Shown here piece by piece: positions 50,843-58,733 of a DNA stretch of 64,000 nt. Source of the DNA: JAHFUS01 sp035689115. Its GTDB lineage: Bacteria; Actinomycetota; Acidimicrobiia; Acidimicrobiales; GCA-2861595. The notes under the pieces were generated by a model, which worked only from the letters and a program-made list of their open reading frames with translations, made no database searches and was not told where the DNA came from. The DNA lies in NCBI GenBank assembly GCA_035689115.1, contig DASSMA010000056.1, forward strand, positions 1 through 64,000, written 5' to 3'. Positions within the stretch are counted from its first letter, which is position 1. Each line of letters starts with the position of its first letter. Both the position numbers and the translations under genes were made by a program.

Positions 50843-51271
50843 CTAGCGCTTCTTGGTGGACTTGGCCGCCTTCTTGGCGGGTGCAGCCTTCTTCGATGGG
50901 GCCGCCTTGCGAGCGGCCGCTGCTGTGCTCGGCGCCTTCTTGGCGGTAGCCGCCTTGGTGCCCTTGGTGCCGGACCCCGCCTTCTTTGCTGCCTTCGGGT
51001 TGAGGGCGGCCTTGAAGGCGGCCGAGGGCGTGAACCGCACCGCTCGGCCGGCCGGGATCTTCACCGCTTCCCCGGTACGCGGGTTGCGACCGGTGCGGGG
51101 TGCACGGGCCGAAGGAATGAAGGCGCCGAAACCGAAGAGGCTTACCCGCTCACCGGAGATGAGCGTGGTCCTCATCGTGTCGAGGGCGCAGTCGACGGCG
51201 GATTCCGCCTGGCTCTTCGAGAGGCTCGGGACCTCCTTCCGGACCGCCTCGATGAGCTCAGCCTTGTTCAC
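50843..51271 (-). CDS. hupB: HU-family nucleoid protein with basic C-terminal tail
   Basis: A 142-residue HU protein. Residues 1-90 are a standard HU fold (NKAELIEAVRKEVPSLSKSQAESAVDCAL, GERVSLFGFGAFIPSARAPRTGRNPRTGEAV). Residues 91-142 form a Lys/Ala-rich tail like that of mycobacterial HupB/Hlp. It wraps and compacts DNA. GTG 51271 has GGAGGA a few bases upstream. Confidence 0.93.
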   Translation of the reverse strand: MNKAELIEAVRKEVPSLSKSQAESAVDCALDTMRTTLISGERVSLFGFGAFIPSARAPRTGRNPRTGEAVKIPAGRAVRFTPSAAFKAALNPKAAKKAGSGTKGTKAATAKKAPSTAAAARKAAPSKKAAPAKKAAKSTKKR

Positions 51272-51476
51272 ACCGTCCTCCTGCGTTGTTGGGGAAGTAG
51301 AGACATCAAAGAGGACTGAGGGCGCGAGGTCAAGCATTTCCGATGCGCATCCCTTGCTCCGCAAGGATTTCTTCGGGGCCGCCTCTAGAACACGTTGTGC
51401 CGCAAGCTTTTCTCGCGCGCCGTGTTCGGCGCCCGAATATGCCCCTATCGCGGCGAGCAGCTACCTTCCCCAATTC

Positions 51477-52205
51477 ATGGACCGCGCCCGTGTCCTGCCC
51501 GCAGTGCTCGACGGCCGTCGCGTGCCCGCCGTGCGGCTTCCGCTCGAGCTCGCCGCGCTGCACCGTTCGCTGGTGCCGGGCGAGCGCGCCGAGGTGCGCG
51601 TCGGTGCTTCGCAGTCCCACGATCGGCTCACGCTGCTGCTGGCCGGTGGCGGCTTCGACGTCGACGCCATCGCGCCCTCCGAGGACGCGGTCGTGGCTCT
51701 GGTGACGAGGGCGCGGACGCTGCCCGACGTGGTGGGCCCCGGCATGCGCCTGCTCGTGTGCGGGCTGAACCCGAGCGTCTACGCCGCCGATCATGGGGTC
51801 GGCTACGCCAGGCCCGGCAACCGGTTCTGGCCGGCCGCTCTCGACGCCGGCCTGGTGCGCCGGGACCGCGATCCCTACGACGCCCTCGAGGCATGCGGGG
51901 TGGGCATGACCGATCTGGTGAAGCGCGCCACCACCGGCGCGGCCGAGCTGAGCGCCGGCGAGTACGCCGCCGGAGCGAGGCGCGTCGAGCGGCTGGCGTC
52001 GTGGCTCCGTCCGGGCGCCGTGTGCTTCGTCGGGCTGGCCGGCTGGCGGTCCGCCGTCGACCGCCGCGCCGTCCCCGGCCCGCAGCCGGCACCCTTCGGC
52101 GGCCGCCCCGCCTACGTGATGCCGTCCACCAGTGGCCTCAACGCGCACACCTCGCGCGCCGAGCTGGCCGCCCACCTGGCCGCGGCCGCCGCGCTGGGAG
52201 CCTGA
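51477..52205 (+). CDS. mug: Mismatch-specific uracil/thymine DNA glycosylase-like protein
   Basis: A 242-residue protein. The C-terminal ~165 residues are a Mug/TDG domain: VCGLNPSVYAADHGVGYARPGNRFWPAAL and the second active-site motif MPSTSGLNA. The first motif has GLNPS where Mug has GINPG. It should excise uracil or damaged pyrimidines opposite G. The ~75-residue N-terminal extension (VPAVRLPLELAALHRSLVPGE) is of unknown role. ATG 51477 is in an area upstream of HU, divergent from it. Confidence 0.85.
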   Translation: MDRARVLPAVLDGRRVPAVRLPLELAALHRSLVPGERAEVRVGASQSHDRLTLLLAGGGFDVDAIAPSEDAVVALVTRARTLPDVVGPGMRLLVCGLNPSVYAADHGVGYARPGNRFWPAALDAGLVRRDRDPYDALEACGVGMTDLVKRATTGAAELSAGEYAAGARRVERLASWLRPGAVCFVGLAGWRSAVDRRAVPGPQPAPFGGRPAYVMPSTSGLNAHTSRAELAAHLAAAAALGA

Positions 52206-52211
52206 GGGGCG

Positions 52212-53294
52212 ATGGTGGCGGTGGTGGTGGTGGGTGCCGCCCTCGTGCTGTGGGCGGTGTCGTCAGCGGTGCGGACGATGGTGGTGCCGCGGGCGCTCCG
52301 CTCGCTGATCTCCCGCGCGGTGTTCGAGGCCGTGCGGGGCGTGCTGCGCGTCCTCGTCGGTCCGTCGCCGAGCTACGAGCGGCGGGACCGGCTCATGGCC
52401 CTGCTGGCCCCGGTGAGCATGCTGTTGATGCCGGCCGCCTGGCTGACCCTCGTAGCCGCCGGCTTCACCTTCCTGTACCGGGGCCTCGGCGTGCCCGACC
52501 TGCGCCGGGCCTTCGAGCTGTCGGGGTCGTCGCTGTTCACGCTCGGCACCACCACGGCCCCGAACCTCGCCACCTCGACGCTCACCTACGTCGAGGCGGC
52601 GCTCGGCATCGGCCTGCTGGCGCTCCTCATCAGCTACCTGCCCAGCATCTACGCCACGTTCAGCCGCCGGGAGCAGATGGTGTCGCTGCTCGAGGTCCGC
52701 GCCGACAACCCGCCAACCGGCCCGAACATGATCGTGCGCTACCACCGCATCGGCTGGGACGGCGGCATGACGCAGGTTTGGAAGGACTGGGAGTCGTGGT
52801 TCGCCGACCTCGACGAGACGCACTCGTCGCTGCCCGCCCTCGTGTTCTTCCGCTCGCCGCAGCCCGACCACTCCTGGGTCACGGCTGCCGGCGCCGTCCT
52901 CGACGGGGCCGCCCTGCGGGCCTCGACCGTGCAGGGGGCCGAGCCGGAGGCCCACCTGTGCATCCGAGCCGGCTACGTGGCCCTGCGCCGGCTGTGCGAC
53001 TACTTCCAGCTGCCCTACGACCCCGACCCCCGGCCCGACGACGACATCTCGGTGACGCGGGAGGAGTTCGACGCCGTCTACCGCCGCATGGCCGACGCCG
53101 GCGTGCCGCTGGTGGAGGACCAGGACCAGGCGTGGCGCGATTTCGCCGGCTGGCGGGTCACGTACGACGCGCCGCTCACCGGCCTGGCCGCCCTCACCAT
53201 GGCGCCCGAGGCGCCGTGGTCCTCGGATCGGGGGACGCCCTTCCGCCGGCCGCCGCTCTTCGCCCGGACCGCCCGCCGGCGGTCCAAGCGGTGA
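52212..53294 (+). CDS. Membrane protein with ion-channel-like pore segment
   Basis: A 360-residue protein. A short N-terminal helix is followed by a helix near residues 56-85 and a second near 125-150. Between them lies SGSSLFTLGTTTAPNLATS, which resembles the P-loop of two-helix ion channels without the potassium GYG filter. The C-terminal ~200 residues are soluble and contain WDGGMTQVWKDWESWFADLDETHSSLPALVFFRSP, a block I have seen only in uncharacterised actinobacterial membrane proteins. Channel activity is a hypothesis. It starts six bases after the mug stop. Confidence 0.72.
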   Translation: MVAVVVVGAALVLWAVSSAVRTMVVPRALRSLISRAVFEAVRGVLRVLVGPSPSYERRDRLMALLAPVSMLLMPAAWLTLVAAGFTFLYRGLGVPDLRRAFELSGSSLFTLGTTTAPNLATSTLTYVEAALGIGLLALLISYLPSIYATFSRREQMVSLLEVRADNPPTGPNMIVRYHRIGWDGGMTQVWKDWESWFADLDETHSSLPALVFFRSPQPDHSWVTAAGAVLDGAALRASTVQGAEPEAHLCIRAGYVALRRLCDYFQLPYDPDPRPDDDISVTREEFDAVYRRMADAGVPLVEDQDQAWRDFAGWRVTYDAPLTGLAALTMAPEAPWSSDRGTPFRRPPLFARTARRRSKR

Positions 53295-53422
53295 GGGGTG
53301 CACTCTGGCTCGCTCCGCGCCCTCCTGGCGCTCCGCTCGCTGTCGCCGGCGCCCTGGCGGGCGCGACGGCGACGGCTCCGAACACCGTCACACGAGGGAG
53401 CCGCCATCCATGGCGGCTGGCC

Positions 53423-53854
53423 CTAATCCTGCGGTTGGGCCGGGCGGCTGGTGAAGCCGAGCGTCCACGCCTCGTCGGACTCGCCGTCGATGGTGAAGCG
53501 CCACGTGTAGCGGGCGCCGGGCGGGAGGGGGAGGGGCGCCAGGTTGATGGCCATGGGCAGGTCGGCCGGCGTGCCCTCGGGGACGCCCTCAGGACGGCGG
53601 ACGGTGAAGTCGCCCCTGATCTCGATGGCCTGCGACCCCTCCGGCGTGTCGAAGCGCATCTCCCGGCCGTCGGCGTCGACCAGGAAGAGTTCCCAATGGT
53701 GCTGGCGGTCAGCCTCGTGCCAGTCGACCTCCAGCTTGATGGCGATGGCCGACGGCGCCGGCTCCGGGCCGGTGATGCTCCATCCCCCGCCGAGGATGAA
53801 GAGCTTGCCCTCGGCGACCTGGGCGGCGTCGCAGAGCATCATGGTGACCTTCAC
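53423..53854 (-). CDS. DUF6941-like protein
   Basis: A 143-residue protein. The N-terminal VKVTMMLCDAAQVAEGKLFILGGGWSITGPEP matches a family common in actinobacteria and listed as DUF6941; the remainder is beta-rich (HHWELFLVDADGREM, YTWRFTIDGESDEAWTLGF). No function known. GTG 53854 gives the family N-terminus. Confidence 0.75.
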   Translation of the reverse strand: MKVTMMLCDAAQVAEGKLFILGGGWSITGPEPAPSAIAIKLEVDWHEADRQHHWELFLVDADGREMRFDTPEGSQAIEIRGDFTVRRPEGVPEGTPADLPMAINLAPLPLPPGARYTWRFTIDGESDEAWTLGFTSRPAQPQD

Positions 53855-53964
53855 GGGCGCCAAACTACGGCACGACGGAGGCGGGCGGCACCGCCACGTA
53901 GGGGTGGAGGTAGGAACGCAGGTACGGATAGCCTTGCCGCGGGGCACGACGGAGGAGCACCAAG

Positions 53965-55032
53965 GTGGGCGCCGCAGCCAGCGAGGGCGATCGCAGCCCG
54001 AGGGAACTCAACCTGCTCGACAACCTCGAGCGGCAGGCGGCGGTCGTCGACGCCCTCCGGGCCAGGGCGGCAGCCGGCGGCGGCGACGTGGCGCGGTGCC
54101 TGGCGTGGCTCGGCGTCGGGCGCCAGGCCGGCCGGTACCTCACCGAGATCGGCGGCTGGCCGGGCGGGCGCCTGGCCAAGCTGGAACCCGACGTGGCGGC
54201 CCACCGCGAGGCCCTCGAGAACGCCGTCGCCGAGGCCACCCGGGAGGTTGCCGTCGCCGACGAGCCCACCGTCCAGGCCGCCCGCCGGCGGCTCGGGATC
54301 AGGCTGGCGGTGGTCGGCAAGGGCGGCGCCGGCAAGACGATGATCTCCGCCACGCTGGCCCGCACCATGGCCCGCCAGGGCCGGCGCATCGTCGCCGCCG
54401 ACCTCGACACCAACCCGGGCCTGGCCCTGAGCCTCGGCATCGGCCTGGGCGACGACGACGCCGGCGTCCCCATGGCCGTCGAGGAGCACCCCGGGGCCGC
54501 CTACGGCTGGCGGCTGGCCAGCGGGGTGAGCCCCGAGGAGGTCGTGGAACGCTACGCCGTCACCGGGCCCGACGGCGTGCGGTTCCTCAGCATCGGCAAG
54601 ATCTCCGAGCCCGACAAGCAGGCGGCCAAGCAGACCGTGGTGGCCACCCGCCAGGTGCTGCTCGGCTTCGGCGAGCCCGACTGGGACGTCCTCGGCGACA
54701 TGGAGGCGGGACCGACCACTCCCTTCGAGCGCTACCAGGCCTTCGCCGACCGCGCCATCCTCGTCGTGGGGCCGGCGTGGCGCTCGGCCCTCACCGCCCG
54801 CCGGCTGCTGCCCATCCTCGACGACATGCCGGTCACCATCGTGGCCAACGGGTTCCGCGACGAGCCCGACCACCCCGGCCTCACGCCGGCCGTCCGGATC
54901 CCCTGGGACCCGGAGGTCAACGCCGCAGAGCGGCTCGGCGTGTCCCCGATCGACTACTGCCCCGACGCGCCGGCCGTGAAGGCCGTCGAGCAGCTGGCGT
55001 CGATGTTCCTACCCGAGGAGGCGAAGCTGTGA
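53965..55032 (+). CDS. CooC/MinD-like P-loop ATPase with N-terminal extension
   Basis: A 355-residue SIMIBI-class ATPase. Residues 1-110 are a helical extension of unknown role (LNLLDNLERQAAVVDALRARAA). The ATPase core follows: VVGKGGAGKTMISATLARTMA (deviant Walker A with the signature Lys), AADLDTNPGLALSLGIG (switch) and LGDMEAGPTT (Walker B-like). CooC proteins insert nickel into carbon monoxide dehydrogenase; other relatives help assemble various metal or iron-sulfur proteins. No CODH genes are here. A second, shorter homologue lies 211 bases downstream. Confidence 0.82.
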   Translation: MGAAASEGDRSPRELNLLDNLERQAAVVDALRARAAAGGGDVARCLAWLGVGRQAGRYLTEIGGWPGGRLAKLEPDVAAHREALENAVAEATREVAVADEPTVQAARRRLGIRLAVVGKGGAGKTMISATLARTMARQGRRIVAADLDTNPGLALSLGIGLGDDDAGVPMAVEEHPGAAYGWRLASGVSPEEVVERYAVTGPDGVRFLSIGKISEPDKQAAKQTVVATRQVLLGFGEPDWDVLGDMEAGPTTPFERYQAFADRAILVVGPAWRSALTARRLLPILDDMPVTIVANGFRDEPDHPGLTPAVRIPWDPEVNAAERLGVSPIDYCPDAPAVKAVEQLASMFLPEEAKL

Positions 55033-55210
55033 GTTTCTGCTCGGAACCAGAGGTTCTTCGCCGAGCTTGTCGTGCCGCCCTCCGGGCGGCTCTGAGGCCG
55101 CCCACCGGCGGAGCCGGCACGGCGACCATCGTATGGGGGGCTGCGCCCTCCACACCCCCCGTGCCGGGAGCCAGAGGGGCCGCCTGCGGCGGCAACGGCG
55201 GCCGCCGGCA
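55031..55210 (+). repeat. GC-rich intergenic repeat, copy A
   Basis: About 180 bases between the two CooC-like genes. It contains a small hairpin at 55040-55065 (CTCGG, AACC, loop AGA, GGTT, bulge CTTCG, CCGAG), a GCCGCCC/GGGCGGC stem near 55074-55090, a GGGGGGCTGCGCC block near 55135 and a GGGGCCGCCTGCGGCGGC block near 55177. The whole resembles copy B in inverted orientation. Confidence 0.7.
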
Positions 55211-55243
55211 GGATCTGTCACTCGCTCATGGAGGTCTGCTGCC

Positions 55244-56017
55244 GTGAAAATCGCCGTCACCGGAAAGGGGGGCGCCGGCAAGAGCACCATCTCCGGGGCG
55301 CTCATCCGCACCCTGGCCGCCGCCGGCCACCGGGTCGTCGCCGTCGACGCCGACCCCAACCCCAACCTCGGCATCTCGCTCGGGCTCCCCCACGACACCG
55401 TGGAGACGATGCAGCCCATCCTCAACGCCCTGCTGGCCAGCGGGCACACGCACAACGACCCCACCCCCGAACCCGACGAGCTGCTGGCCCGCTTCGGCGT
55501 GCCGGCGGGCGACGGCGTGGTGCTCATCGCCACCGGCAAGATCGAGCGGCCCAGCAACGCCTGCCTGTGCTGCGGCTCCCACAACACCACCCGCCAGTTC
55601 TTCGGCCAGCTTCCCGACGCCGACCGGGTGGTGGTGGCCGACCTGGAGGCCGGCCTCAACGACCTCATGTGGGCCAAGCCGGGCCCCGGCGACACGGTGC
55701 TGGTGGTGGCCGAGACGAGCGCCAAGTCCGTCGAGGTCGCCCGGCGCGGGTGCCGGCTGGCCGAGTCGATGGGCGTGCAGCAGATCCTCGGGATCGCCAA
55801 CCGGGCCGCCGGCGACGACGACGTGGCCCGCCTGGCCGAGATCCTCGGCGTCGAGGTGGTGGCCGTGCCCGACGACCCGGTCGTGCTCCACGCCGACCAC
55901 CTGGGCGTGTCGCCCTACGACACCGACCCCGACTCGCCCGCCATGCGGGCGGTGGCCGCCATCGCCGAGCGGGTGACGGCCGGCCTGGCCGTCACGCCAG
56001 GGGGCGCCCGTCCCTGA
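55244..56017 (+). CDS. CooC-like P-loop ATPase
   Basis: A 257-residue CooC-type ATPase with IAVTGKGGAGKSTISGALIR (deviant Walker A), VDADPNPNLGISLGLP and VADLEAGLNDLMWAKPG. CLCCGSHN near residue 107 supplies a Cys cluster at the place where CooC proteins bind nickel with a CxC pair, so metal binding at the dimer interface is plausible. It likely uses ATP to load metal into an enzyme; the client is unknown. GTG 55244 has GGAGG nine bases upstream. The 3' end overlaps the convergent ferredoxin by 26 bases. Confidence 0.83.
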   Translation: MKIAVTGKGGAGKSTISGALIRTLAAAGHRVVAVDADPNPNLGISLGLPHDTVETMQPILNALLASGHTHNDPTPEPDELLARFGVPAGDGVVLIATGKIERPSNACLCCGSHNTTRQFFGQLPDADRVVVADLEAGLNDLMWAKPGPGDTVLVVAETSAKSVEVARRGCRLAESMGVQQILGIANRAAGDDDVARLAEILGVEVVAVPDDPVVLHADHLGVSPYDTDPDSPAMRAVAAIAERVTAGLAVTPGGARP

Positions 56018-56195
56018 AGACCGTGATGGCGGCCGTGGGGCACTCCTTGGCCGCCGCCAGCACGGCCGACTCGGGCGCGGCGTCCGGGTCGACCACCAGG
56101 GCCAGGCCCCGGTCGACGTGGAACACGCCCGACGCCACCCGCAGGCACACCGCCGAGCCGTTGCAGCGCGTGGGGTCGACCTCGATCTCCAGCAT
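55992..56195 (-). CDS. Small single-cluster ferredoxin
   Basis: A 67-residue ferredoxin with Cys11, Cys17 and Cys52 (CNGSAVC...ECPTAAI). The spacing is that of actinobacterial [3Fe-4S]/single-cluster ferredoxins that feed cytochromes P450 and other oxygenases. No P450 is adjacent. ATG 56195 is preferred; GTG 56198 directly precedes it. Convergent with the CooC-like gene. Confidence 0.88.
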   Translation of the reverse strand: MLEIEVDPTRCNGSAVCLRVASGVFHVDRGLALVVDPDAAPESAVLAAAKECPTAAITVFRDGRPLA

Positions 56196-56220
56196 CACCA
56201 CAGCGTAGGAGTGCGGTCCC

Positions 56221-56399
56221 GCCGGCGGCCGCAGTAGCGCCGGAGGCGCCCCTTCGGTTGCCGGCACGGGGGGTGTGGGGGGCGCAGCCCCCCACAGCAG
56301 GCCGCCGATCCGGCTCTGCCGGTCGGCGGCGTTGAGCGCCGCCCGCAGGGCGGCACGTCAAGCTCGCCGAGCAAGCTCCGCTTGCGAGGCGAAACTACC
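56221..56399 (-). repeat. GC-rich intergenic repeat, copy B (inverted relative to copy A)
   Basis: Read on the minus strand this region follows copy A almost block by block: the small hairpin (56388-56363: CTCGC, AAGC, loop GGA, GCTT, bulge GCTCG, GCGAG), a GCCGCC/GGCGGC stem, GGGGGGCTGCGCC, CCACACCCCCCGTGCCGG and a closing GCGGCCGCCGGC. It lies between the ferredoxin start and the sigma factor stop, and slightly overlaps the latter. Confidence 0.7.
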
Positions 56400-57333
56400 C
56401 GAAGAGCAGGTCGCGGGCGCCGGTCTCCAGGGAGGGGTGGCGGAGCTTGCACAGGGCCCGGGACTCGATCTGGCGGATGCGCTCCCGGGTGAGGTGCATG
56501 TGCTCGCCCACCTCCTCGAGGGTGCGGGGCTCGCCCTGGTCGAGGCCGTAGCGGAGCTTCAGGATCTCCCGCTCCCGCTCGTCGAGCACGGCCAGCAGCC
56601 GGGCCAGCTCGCCGGGCACCTCGTTGGCCAGCGCCTCCTCCAGCGGGGAGGCGGCGGTGACGTCCTCCATCACGTCGCCCAGCTCGCCGTCGCCGTCGTC
56701 GGAGAGGGGGGCGGAGATGGAGATGGCCTCCGTGGCCATCGAGAGGACCTCGGCCACCCGCTGGGGCGTGAGGTTGACCTCGTCGGCCAGCTCGGCCTCG
56801 GTGGGCCGGCGGCCGAGGCGGGACTCGAGCGAGGACTGGGCCCGCTGGACCCGCGTGACCAGGTCGCCGGCGTGGACCGGCAGCCGGATGGTGCGGGCGG
56901 TGTTGGCGATGCCCCGGGTGATGGCCTGGCGGATCCACCACGTGGCGTAGGTGGAGAACTTGAAGCCCTTCTTGTAGTCGAACTTCTCCACCGCGTGCAG
57001 CAGCCCGAGGTTGCCCTCCTGGACCAGGTCCAGCAGCGGCAGCCCCGAGGCCTGGTAACGCTTGGCAATCGACACGACGAGCCGCAGGTTGGCCTGGCAG
57101 AACTCGGTGGTTGCCCGGCGGCCCTCCCGGACCTCGGCCTGGAGCTGGCGCCGGCGGGCGGCCGGCAGCGAGCGGGCACCGCCGCTCAACTCGGACGCGG
57201 CCGCCAGACCGCGCTCCACGGCGGAGCCCAGCCGCTCCTCGTCCGCCTTGGTGAGCAGCGGGTAGCGACCGATTTCGTTCAGATAGAGGCGGACCAGATC
57301 CTCTTGGGGCTCACGGTCCGTTCGCTGTGGCAT
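56395..57333 (-). CDS. RpoD-family (group 2-like) RNA polymerase sigma factor
   Basis: A 312-residue sigma-70 factor with all of regions 1.2-4: DLVRLYLNEIGRYPLLT (1.2), NLRLVVSIAKRYQASGLPLLDLVQEGNLGLLHAVEKFDYKKG and FSTYATWWIRQAITRGI (2), region 3, and LKLRYGLDQGEPRTLEEVGEHMHLTRERIRQIESRAL (4). It lacks the long region 1.1 of a primary sigma, so it is a principal-like alternative sigma factor similar to actinobacterial SigB/HrdB-related proteins. ATG 57333 has GGAG seven bases before. Confidence 0.92.
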   Translation of the reverse strand: MPQRTDREPQEDLVRLYLNEIGRYPLLTKADEERLGSAVERGLAAASELSGGARSLPAARRRQLQAEVREGRRATTEFCQANLRLVVSIAKRYQASGLPLLDLVQEGNLGLLHAVEKFDYKKGFKFSTYATWWIRQAITRGIANTARTIRLPVHAGDLVTRVQRAQSSLESRLGRRPTEAELADEVNLTPQRVAEVLSMATEAISISAPLSDDGDGELGDVMEDVTAASPLEEALANEVPGELARLLAVLDEREREILKLRYGLDQGEPRTLEEVGEHMHLTRERIRQIESRALCKLRHPSLETGARDLLFG

Positions 57334-57463
57334 ACAAAACTCCACTCGGCCGGAGAGACTGGAGGATTAGATCAACGCCGGAGAGGGTCCCCTTCGTTCC
57401 CTCCGGCGACTGGAAAGTCCTGCCCGCTGGGCCCGGTTTGCGACACTCGTCCCTTTGGACAGG

Positions 57464-58240
57464 CTACCGGCCGCGGGCGGCGGCGGCGGCGGTCGCCGAA
57501 CCGACGGCGACCAGAAGGGCGAGGGCCACCAGGGCGGCCGGCCCGGTGGGCGGGCGGCTGGGCAGTGGGGCCGACGCGGCGGCCGCCAGGGGCGCCAGAA
57601 CCCGCGCCTCGGCCGGTGCGGTGGTGGGCGGGACCGTGGCGGTCGTGGCGGTCGTCGGCGGGGCGGTGGTGGTGGTCGTGGTGAGCCGCACTGGTGCGGC
57701 CCGCACGACGGGCGCCCGCCGGGGCGCCGGAGCGGCCGGGGGTGCCGCCGGCGCAGGTGCCGGCGGCGGTGAGGGCGCCGCCGTGGGGGCGGGCGCGCCC
57801 TGGCGCTGCCGGAAGACCTGGGTCACCCACAGCCGGCCGCCGCCCGCCACCACGCCGATGCCGATGCCGTTGAAGCGGGGGTCGAGGATGTCGGCCCGGT
57901 GGTCGGCCGAGGCCATGAGGGCCCGGTCGACGTCGTCCACGGTGGTGCCCACACCCACGTTCTCGGCCAGCTTCACCCAGCCCTGCACCTGGGTGGCCAG
58001 GTCGGGAGTGTGGAACAGCCTGGCCTGCGACGCCATCGTCGCCGAGTGGGCCCGGGCGACGGCCACCAGGTCGGCGTCGACCGCAAGGGGGCCGAGGCCG
58101 CTGGCCGCCCGCTCCGCCGTGACCCGGGCGGCCAGCGCCGCCTCCGGGTCGCCGGCCGCCCCGGCCGCCGCACCCGCCCCTGGCACCGCCAGGACCACGA
58201 GCACCACCAGCGCCACCGCCACGCCCACCCGCCTCGGCAC
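57464..58240 (-). CDS. Secreted CAP-domain (SCP-like) protein
   Basis: A 258-residue protein with a signal peptide (residues 1-24), a CAP domain (RVTAERAASGLGPLAVDADLVAVARAHSATMASQARLFH, ENVGVGTTVDDVDRALMASADHRADIL), a Pro/Thr/Ala linker and a C-terminal hydrophobic segment that probably anchors it. CAP domains of bacteria are mostly of unknown role, sometimes binding lipids. ATG 58240 gives a good signal peptide. Confidence 0.87.
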   Translation of the reverse strand: MPRRVGVAVALVVLVVLAVPGAGAAAGAAGDPEAALAARVTAERAASGLGPLAVDADLVAVARAHSATMASQARLFHTPDLATQVQGWVKLAENVGVGTTVDDVDRALMASADHRADILDPRFNGIGIGVVAGGGRLWVTQVFRQRQGAPAPTAAPSPPPAPAPAAPPAAPAPRRAPVVRAAPVRLTTTTTTAPPTTATTATVPPTTAPAEARVLAPLAAAASAPLPSRPPTGPAALVALALLVAVGSATAAAAARGR

Positions 58241-58312
58241 GGAAGGAAGAGTTCGACGCGGCGGCGCCCGTCCCTGCCGTCCGGCGCGAACCGCCCAATC
58301 CCGCCAGGGCCG

Positions 58313-58729
58313 TCAGTCGCCGAGGACCCAGGCGCGGTAGTCGCCGAGGTGGCGGACGAGGGCCGGGGCGCCGGCCGCCCCGAGCACGAAGGCCGTCACG
58401 GCGGCCCACAGCTCCAGCAGCGTGTCGGCCGCCCCCCGGACGACCACGGCCTCGGCGGCCAGCAGTTGCTCCAGGGTGGCGTCGCCGCCGGCCAGGTCGA
58501 GCACGGCCCCCGGGGCGAGGACGACGCAGCCGAGCGTCCACGGGACCCACCCCGGCAGGACCGATACCCGGCCGCCCTCGGCCGTCACCGAGAAGCGCTC
58601 CCCGCCCACGTCGCAGCGGGTGGGCGCCCGTTCCAGCCGGCCGGCGATCTCGGCGTAGCGCTGCGGGTCCGCCCGGCGGAGGTCGGCCAGGGCCCGGCGC
58701 AGGAAGCGGGCGGCGGACAGGTCGGCCAA
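58313..58729 (-). CDS. Hypothetical protein, possibly SCP2-like, coupled to the polyprenyl synthase
   Basis: A 138-residue protein with an N-terminal helix (ARFLRRALADLRRADPQRYAEIAGRLE) and a beta-rich core (CDVGGERFSVTAEGGRVSVL). The pattern DLAGGDATLEQLLAAEAVVVRG resembles the lipid-binding SCP2 fold, but no named family is certain. The TTG start at 58729 lies four bases after the polyprenyl synthase stop, so the two are likely translated together and it may handle an isoprenoid. Confidence 0.6.
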   Translation of the reverse strand: MADLSAARFLRRALADLRRADPQRYAEIAGRLERAPTRCDVGGERFSVTAEGGRVSVLPGWVPWTLGCVVLAPGAVLDLAGGDATLEQLLAAEAVVVRGAADTLLELWAAVTAFVLGAAGAPALVRHLGDYRAWVLGD

Positions 58730-58733
58730 GCAG

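Noticed and set aside
50413..50949. Plus-strand frame (FLAGAAFLAG repeats) opposite the AK-rich gene, resembling a hydrophobic repeat protein
   Set aside because: It is the complement of the lysine/alanine repeat; the minus strand sits next to HU with a matching tail and in the same orientation.
53295..53422. Hairpin-rich gap after the channel-like gene considered as another copy of the intergenic repeat
   Set aside because: It shares GC-rich stems but not the CTCG outer stem, 3-base loop and 5-base bulge of copies A, B and D.
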